From Mikrocytos mackini (taxonomy: Eukaryota > Endomyxa > Ascetosporea > Mikrocytida > Mikrocytiidae): a stretch of DNA of 23,443 nucleotides. Under the pieces are notes generated by a model that was not told the origin of the DNA, ran no database searches, and worked only from the letters and a program-made list of their open reading frames with translations. A program made the position numbers and the translations under genes. How positions within the stretch are numbered: the stretch's first letter is position 1; each line of letters starts with the position of its first letter. Where the stretch lies: contig JASNJN010000064.1 in the NCBI GenBank assembly GCA_030180075.1, forward strand, positions 1-23,443. Reading direction: 5' to 3'. This document shows, one piece after another, positions 17,373 to 23,443 of this stretch.

Positions 17373-18584
17373 CTGTCCTCCTGACCCAATTTCCCAGTTC
17401 AAAATGGACCTTGTAAACTATTTTATAAATAATTTAAAGAATACATACAATTTGCAAGCATAAATTTTGACCGTTTGTCAAAATACATGTAAAAGTAAAA
17501 ATCCCTAATACTTATTGCATTATTAATATGACAAACTTATGTTATATGCTTGTACCCATATTAAAATATGCCCTTTTTGGTTTAGGGATTAATTTATTTT
17601 ACAACAATTTCTTTATGAAATTGTACATGCATAATCTTTAAACTAAAATTTATTATTTATAAATATTAATTTAAAAATCTGGTATTTGTTTATATTTTCG
17701 CAAATATTTCCACATTGATATCATGTGTACTAGACTTGTTACTTATACAAACATACCAAGCAATATTTAAAAGACAAAGATTTCTTTGAATTTTAAATTA
17801 ATTCGCAACATATTTTATTGCTATTTATTAAAATTAATTAAAGTATCCACTCGTCCATTTTGTTATTCCCAATCATTTCCTAAATTCCCTTCTTATCTTC
17901 CCCAAGCTTTTTCTCGCCTCCACCATTTAGACACCAAAGTTACTTTATGTTGTTCCACCTTTCTTGGTCTTTCTTAATGGCATATGTATTTCTATGTTCT
18001 TTAAGAAGGTTAGAGAGTGGCATTAAAGATCTACACGTCGCTCTTTTATGTTGTAGGCTTGGAATCCGTGTTTTAAGAAGTTTCTAGGCTGTTGGTTTAT
18101 GTTCCTATTTGAGTGAAGCTTTTGGTCTTTGTTTTAAGTCATGCTTTCCAGAACTTCCATTTAAAGAGTATAGGTAAGAAACCTGTCTTTTTACTTCGGA
18201 CCTCCAGATAGTGAACAGTGCTGTGAAAAGGAATAACTGTGAACAAGCCTATACTGCATATGAGAGCATGGGCTTTGTTCAAAATTTAAAATTTCGAAAA
18301 CATTATTTTCAGTTTTCAAAACTACAGGCACCGCTATTTGCTTAGCCTTTTCGTATTACTCATAAACACTTTCAAAAACATCTTACGTTTGCAAAATAAA
18401 TTTTATTGGTCTTACAAAACATTTTTGAAAATGGACAGGTATATTTTACCTTTATCAATGAGTTTGTTAACTGGGGCGGCACATACACCAATGTAAACAT
18501 AGCGTTGTTATATGTACCGGCTTATACATTAAACTGGGTTGTTAATTCGATTTATTATTTATAAAACATAACAATTATAGGAAG
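17373..18584. other. Non-coding A+T-rich stretch inside the LINE-flanked insertion
   Basis: I find no gene here. The short open stretch at 17786-17977 has no similarity that I recognise. At about 18434-18554 one plus-strand frame reads FINEFVNWGGTYTNVN and remains open for about 40 codons; it looks protein-like but has no start and no recognised family. Confidence 0.4.
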
Positions 18585-18950
18585 AGGGCGTTTATTGCAC
18601 TTATTCCGTCGTGGTCAAATACTTACTACCCATATGGGTACCTAACTCGGGTTTACGACCATGACAGTACCGTGTACCCTGCTCTGTATATAGCATTAGC
18701 TGTGTTACCCGAGACAGGACGGTTTTGGCATGCCACTCATATTTGGTGGTTTCGGGCCCTTTATTCCTTGTTCCCTTCAGCTGGTTGTTGCCTACATGGG
18801 AACATTAGAAATTGGCCCCTGCACAGTAGTTTACTATGGCAGCCATAATACGGAGGTTTCTCCGACCCAACAACCCGCCCTGATCTTTCCGCAGTCATAC
18901 TGTGCGTTACTAAACCAGGAGGAATGTTGGGATTTTTTTTGAAAATTTAA
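18585..18950 (+). other. G+C-richer block of unknown origin
   Basis: This is noticeably less A+T-rich than its flanks. Two overlapping plus-strand frames are open: one from about 18585 to 18824 (aromatic-rich, ALIPSWSNTYYPYGYL and RFWHATHIWWFRALY), and one from 18730 to 18942 (70 codons). I do not recognise either product. It could be a fragment of a transferred or mobile gene; the ends are not defined. Confidence 0.3.
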
Positions 18951-19001
18951 AATTCAACAATATTATTCTATTAATTTCTTTATCTTCTTAAAATAAAAAA
19001 A

Positions 19002-19300
19002 AATCGTCTCCGGATATAACGAAGTTTTTAAAATTATACCAGCTTTTCTCTATCATTTTATTTCGCTATAACAAATTACCGCTTACAACGGGATAGTATA
19101 ATTTCAACGAAGTTTGAAATAGAATTTTTTACCTTTGAAATTTTTTTAATATTACGAAATTATGAAAATGCATATTAAACGCATACGTTCTTGGTTAGTA
19201 TCAAAACTTTTTTAATAAATAACGTAATTGAGTATACCTGAATTTTTGTTCGGATATAACGAAGTTTGTTGCTATATAAGCGAAGTTGGTTGAACTAGAA
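19002..19300. repeat. Cluster of TATAACGAAGTT-type repeats
   Basis: CGGATATAACGAAGTTT occurs exactly at 19011-19027 and 19251-19267. Variants (TTCAACGAAGTTT near 19102, CTATATAAGCGAAGTT near 19272, and an inverted TTTCGCTATAACAAA near 19065) lie between and beside them. Such repeats resemble the subterminal repeats of some pogo/Tc1-type elements. I cannot find matching inverted ends, so the element type is a guess. Confidence 0.4.
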
Positions 19301-19640
19301 AAACGCTTGACGAGTGTATTCTATACCGGGCCCACCTGGGGAAATGGTGAGTGACTAGCGACACGCAGTTTATATCGGATTAAATTGAAAGGTTTTAAAG
19401 AAGAAGGGTATCCTCTATCAAAAATGACTTCTTATTCCCCAAATCTAAATGATCGAGTAAAGGGGTTTAAAAAATTCTATCTGAGAGATTTGAAGAAGTG
19501 CGAAAGTTCTGATAGGACATATTATTAACTATGGAGGAGGTAGTATGTCAATATAGACAGAGTTGATTTAGTATGCGGATAAAGCGCTTTGGACAGGGCA
19601 TGGTTTCAACTAGAGATGATAATTTTGGCATTTTCAATAA
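19301..19640. other. Gap without recognised features
   Basis: Mixed-composition sequence with no supported frame on either strand. It separates the TATAACGAAGTT cluster from the foldback element. Confidence 0.4.
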
Positions 19641-21112
19641 CCGAGCCCAACCCAACCAAGTCGTGTTGAATTGAAAAATGCCACAAAATTGAAAATGTCC
19701 CAAATTTGACGTTTTGATTGTCCCAGAAAATAACCATGTTCAGAAAAAAATTATTTTGAAAAAAAAAACGAATTATTTTCAGGCAATAATTTTATGGGAA
19801 AATATTTCTAAAATTTTTATTCTAAAAAATTTCTCGAACATGAAATAAATTTTTTTGGGAAATTTTAAGGGGGTGCATCGGAAAATTTTCAAAAAAGTTA
19901 AAGTTCAAAAGCACAAAAATTTTTGAGAATTTTTTAGCGCATGTATTTTCAAAAAATCTACAAAAAGAAACTTTTTAAAAATTTGAAAATATTATGATCA
20001 ATTTAATATTTAAAATTAAATGACGATGTATTAAACACCTATTCTTGATGTATCAATCAGGGTTCGGAAAATTCCATGGTTTGTTCCGTCTTTTGTTTTA
20101 GCGGTTAAATTTTTTAAAAGAAAAATTTCTAAACAAAATGAAAAGTAGACATTGTTTTGAGGAACAGAAAATATTTTCAATTTTTTTTTTCAAAAATTTC
20201 ATGAGTAGCAAAATACAAAAAAATTTAACGTTGTTGCGCAAAATGTTCAAAAATGACATACGTTGATGATATGAGCTTTCTACATAAAATAAGTTTCAAA
20301 GTCCTCATATATTAGATATCTGAACCACATAATTTTTGAAAATTATGGTGTAAAATACATTAAAATATAAAATTAATTTCTATGTATCCCAAACTCGTCT
20401 AAAAGTGGGCCTAATTTATGATGTCTTGGCATGAATATGGGTTGTTTCGAGATATTAAATAAAGGTTTTATGGAAGATAAATGAAACTTTTTCCAAAAAA
20501 CACAAATAATCCAAATGAAAATCGTTAAATTATTAAAATATTTCTTGTTTAGTTATTATTCGTCAATATCCCTTTCACATATGTTTAAGATTATATAATT
20601 ATTGGAAAACAACTTCACATCGACCAACGAAGAAAGTGTTTGAATATTTTTCGAAAATACAAAAATACAGATTCCAAAAGATTTTCCCTGATTTCGTGGA
20701 TTATTCTGCGTTTTACGACATCCCGAATTTGCCGAACCCTGGTATCAATATAGCGAATTTGTTTAGATTTTTTTTTTAAATGCATTTGCATTGAGATCAT
20801 GCTCTTACCACGCTCTAAAAAAATAATATAAAAATTTTCGGGCTCATTTAGAAAAATTTTTGGTGTGACTTTTTGGCCAAAATAAAAAAATTCAAACATG
20901 ATAAAACGTGTTTTGGGCAATAAAAAAATGTTGTTGGGTTATTAAAAAATTTTTAGGTAATATTTTCCCATAAAATTATCGTCTGAAAAATAATTCACTT
21001 TTTTCAAAAAATTTTTTCTGAGCATGGTTATTTTCTGGGACAATCAAAACGCAAATTTGGAATAATTTTCAATTTTGTGGCATTTTTCAATTGAGCATCA
21101 AGATGGGTTCGG
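19641..21112. mobile_element. Foldback-type element with long inverted arms, carrying a nested hAT-type element
   Basis: Arms of about 150-180 bp at 19641-19815 and 20955-21112 are inverted copies. They share CCGARCCCA ends, then TTGAAAAATGCCACAAAATTG, then TTTTGATTGTCCCAGAAAAT, then TTTTATGGGAAAATATT. The similarity fades inward. Without the nested element (20058-20741 plus one 8-bp copy) it would be about 780 bp. The open minus-strand stretch at 20920-20615 straddles the junction with the nested element and is probably chance. No target duplication was identified for the outer element. Confidence 0.7.
20058..20741. mobile_element. Non-autonomous hAT-type element nested in the foldback element
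   Basis: A 684-bp element has ends CAGGGTTCGG followed by (A/C)AAATTC, inverted over 17 bp with one mismatch, and a perfect 8-bp target duplication GTATCAAT at 20050-20057 and 20742-20749. This is hAT-like. It has no transposase frame. Its intact duplication shows it is younger than the host foldback element. Confidence 0.85.
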
Positions 21113-21464
21113 ATGAAAAAAAAATTCTTGATAAAACCTATCATGTAATTTTAATATTGGGTTCAAATTTACATTGAAATATACTATAAAGCCACGAATA
21201 TTATATTTAAATATTAAATACGTTTTTAGAATGGTCGGAATGCATATTTTATGTTTGTAGCAGTTAAGTTGGCATTATTTTCATGCTGGCAATTATTGGC
21301 CATTGTATGTACGACTAGATTGGATCGGGTTCGGACGGAAGAAGATCCGAAAATCGGCAAAGGTTTTTAACAAATCGCGAAATATCGTAATTAATGAAAA
21401 TATCATTTTTAAACGTGAAACATTTATACTAAGAATGGTATAATTTTTTTTTAAAAGATACAGA
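21113..21464. other. Gap between foldback element and LINE tail
   Basis: No gene is seen. A short G+C-richer patch (GATCGGGTTCGGACGG near 21323-21338) resembles the G+C-rich subterminal sequences of the hAT-type elements and may be a relic end. The right part is A+T-rich, ending at the LINE 3' tail, where an AATTAATTAATTAAT run lies. Confidence 0.4.
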
Positions 21465-21512
21465 ATTAATTAATTAATATGATAGTATTCTTTATCTTCG
21501 TCATATGCCACT

Positions 21513-22262
21513 TCAGCATGATACGATCTCAGCTGGCCCCCTCAGCCAGCTGTAGATCACCAAGGATCCTTTCAACCCCACGTTTTGGATTTTCCCAACG
21601 AGGTGGTTGATTGTGCGGATCCGCTTGGGTTTATTGGTCCAGGAGGTTACCTGCTGTTTGCAGGACCTCTTTAAAAAGTGTATAAGACTTTGGGTAGAGC
21701 GTTTGGAAATTACTCCTAGTTGTCCAATTATGAAGGCTCTCACCTTCACTTCGAAACCAGGGTACTGGTTTCGAAGGACAGGGATGAGATCCAGGTATTT
21801 CCCGGACTTCTCTTCTTCCCGAGATTTGATCAAATCCTCGGCGGGGACTGCTACTTCTAGCAGTTCTACCCGCCTGGATGCATGGTCTATTGCTATGATA
21901 TCTGGAAGGAGGAAATGTGGCTTGTCCTCCATACCTTCAACCCATAGCCTTTGGTCTGGCACCAGTTGGAAGGAGTCCGAGTTTTTCTCGATTCTCCTAC
22001 CCATATCTGATAGCTTGAGTTTGTCTCCTAGGCCTCGTCTTCTGATGACTTCGTTTGCTATCTGCAAAACGACTCCATCGTGACGAGACTTTAGGAGAGC
22101 GAAGGGGATTTTCGTACATGCTCCCAAAACATGTCCGAAAGTTTCCCATGTGGAATGACACTTCCGACATAGGTTGGAGAGGTCCCGGTTTATGACTTTT
22201 GCCCATGTCCGGATATCTCTTTTTCCGTCCTGTAACTGCAAGATTTTCTTGCAATCGTTATG
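21513..22262 (-). pseudogene. LINE zinc knuckle and REL-type endonuclease segment
   Basis: Continuation of the same protein after a second frameshift near 22262, reading HNDCKKILQLQDGKRDIRTW onward. The CCHC knuckle is CRKCHSTWETFGHVLGAC (C-x2-C-x8-H-x4-C), as in R2/R4 elements. Next comes the endonuclease: LLPDIIAIDHASRRVELLEV supplies PD and E, and a Lys follows in the SGKYLDL stretch. It nicks target DNA for priming. The frame ends at a TGA (21515-21513). The last 40 residues match the truncated copy at 17148-17270. Confidence 0.85.
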
Positions 22263-22333
22263 AGAATAGACCTGGTTGTTTAAGCCAGATGTGGGTGAGC
22301 TGGTGGTTCACAAAATCTCTCATTCTGGCTCTG

Positions 22334-23443
22334 TTAAAGCCAGATGGGAGCTTTGTTGCATTCCACTTTAAAAGGTGTTGGTGTTCTATCCTCATCGACA
22401 CGCAACATGGATGTGTTTCGTCCAGTAAATTGCTGAATTCTTTCAGCTTCTTGCTGGATACGACCCACTATATCCACCCTTGTTGCCTTCATCTCTGGTC
22501 GACGCTTGATTAACCACTCCTGGACTCTCACAATGTTTTCAGCGAGACTGCCCCTGATGAAACGGCTATTGCCTTCACTTGACACTTCGTCCAATTTGCA
22601 CGCTTTAAGGTACTTGGAGACTGCTAGTGTTTCTAGCCAGTATTCGTGTTTGAAGTTTGGCAATCCAAAACCACCTACCTCTGGCCTGGCATGGACTCTC
22701 CCGTTTGAGATCTTCCATGGGATCCTGTTGGCCCTCTTGACCTGGACTCTAGCGAATCTTGTAAGATCCTCCAGTTCGGTGTCCGTGAATCGTAGACATT
22801 GGCCTACGAATCTGATCAGAGGGGCAGCATACACCAACATGGGTTTTCCCATATTGACTACGTTGATGAGTGTCAGAGGTGAGAAGACGATCTTTTTAAT
22901 TCTCGCCTTCGCCTCTTTCATCACTGCGTCTTTGGTAGTCATTGTGTTGTTCCAGTGCTGCTTGAACCCAAGGTATTTGTACTCATGGGTTTCAGTCACC
23001 ATAGGGAAATCACTAACACCCTGGGTGGAGTTTTTCTCTTCCTCAGTTTTGTTCGTAACAATACCGCTCTTGGCATTGTTAATGAACAAGCCGACTAGTT
23101 TAGCCAGTTTGCGTATTTCGCTAACCTTTTGGCCTAGTCGGTGTAGTGACGAGCCAAACAGTTTGATGTCATCCATGTAACATATTTTGTCCACAGTGAC
23201 TTCATCGACCAGCGTTGATATTTTCATCGCGTTGTCTTGGTTTGCTCTCAACACAGTTAGTGCCACACAAAAGAGGGTCGGGGACATTTTGTCTCCCTGG
23301 AATATCCCTCTTTTAATGTTTATCTGCTCACTCTCGCCCTTGAAGTTCGTTATATACGTCCTCCAGAGGGGCATGAGTGCCCGCAGAATGGCTACTAACC
23401 TATTGGGTTTGTTCGTTGAGGATTGGGTGGTCACTTCAAGCAT
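22334..23443 (-). pseudogene. LINE reverse transcriptase segment (partial at the window edge)
   Basis: This segment would copy element RNA into DNA at the target site. In 369 codons it shows GIFQGDKMSPTLFC (RT block 4), YMDDIKLFGSS (catalytic block 5, two aspartates intact), GLFINNAKS (block 6) and YKYLGF (block 7), followed by the thumb and a linker with RFARVQVKRANRIPW. The N-terminal RT blocks lie right of the window; the Met at the edge is not a real start. The frame ends at a TAA (22336-22334) caused by what looks like one extra C in a CCC run just upstream (about 22345); the next frame continues with GFNRARMRDFVNHQLTHIW. Confidence 0.88.

Larger units (their letters stand above)
17141..19001 (+). 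mobile_element. Insertion beginning with a 5'-truncated LINE, flanked by a 16-bp direct repeat
   Basis: AATCGTCTCCGGATAT occurs at 17125-17140 and again at 19002-19017, a plausible target-site duplication. The interval starts a few bases later with the last 40 codons and 3' end of the LINE seen at the right edge of the window, and ends in an A-rich tail (AAAATAAAAAAAAA) abutting the second copy. That is the layout of target-primed reverse transcription. About 1.5 kb between (17375-18950) is not LINE sequence that I can match; it may be a later insertion into the tail or co-mobilised DNA. Confidence 0.55.
21465..23443 (-). mobile_element. R4/Dong-like LINE (3' part; 5' part beyond the window)
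   Basis: The 3' end of a non-LTR retrotransposon on the minus strand. Order of domains: reverse transcriptase palm/thumb, a long linker, a CCHC knuckle and a PD-(D/E)XK-type endonuclease at the C-terminus, then a 3' untranslated tail of about 45 bp ending in an AATTAAT-rich run. This arrangement defines the early-branching LINE clades (R2, R4/Dong, NeSL). The motif GIFQGDKMSPTLFC and the YMDD box followed by IKLF favour R4/Dong. The copy carries two frameshifts and is dead. Composition is clearly less A+T-rich than the flanks. Confidence 0.85.

Noticed and set aside
20615-20920. 101-codon minus-strand frame
   Set aside because: It straddles the boundary between the nested hAT-type element and the foldback element, so it is not an ancestral gene.
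21607-23180. Long plus-strand frames opposite the LINE
   Set aside because: They are shadows of the reverse transcriptase and endonuclease frames on the minus strand.

Overview
The window looks like chromosomal DNA of a small, A+T-rich, intron-poor eukaryote. Every intact gene is one uninterrupted ATG-started reading frame. Six neighbouring genes encode proteins with an N-terminal signal peptide. AAATTT/TTTAAA-type blocks sit within a few tens of bases of most start codons, a pattern described for microsporidian promoters. Around the genes lies much transposon debris, including an R4/Dong-like LINE. A transposon-rich microsporidian fits best, but this is inference. The divergent ribophorin-I-like gene is a caution, because microsporidia are generally thought to have lost N-glycosylation.

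Layout. (1) Positions 1-6258 hold one decayed minus-strand gene of about 1,110 codons with an N-terminal von Willebrand factor A (vWA) domain. It is cut by four non-autonomous elements (two hAT-type with 8-bp target duplications, one with a 9-bp duplication, one GGTTTAAACC-rich) and also carries frameshifts and stops. A further 9-bp-duplication element lies beyond its 3' end. (2) Positions about 6780-8869 hold two wrecked plus-strand genes: one with a FLYWCH/FAR1-like zinc-finger pattern, and a Ty3-type integrase tail split by another hAT-type element.

(3) Positions 9333-16851 form the only well-preserved block: three paralogous secreted proteins with four conserved cysteines and an invariant WFFC motif (the first two divergent over a 72-bp spacer), a ribophorin-I (OST1)-like membrane protein, a serine-repeat type I membrane protein, and a second type I membrane protein of unknown function. 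The block reads as a secretory or surface-protein island between transposon graveyards.

(4) Positions about 17125-23443 are repeats: a 5'-truncated LINE insertion in a 16-bp direct repeat, a foldback element of about 1.5 kb with a hAT-type element nested in it, and at the right edge the 3' part of a larger LINE (reverse transcriptase, CCHC knuckle, PD-(D/E)XK-type endonuclease) on the minus strand. I saw no rRNA, no convincing tRNA and no CRISPR array.
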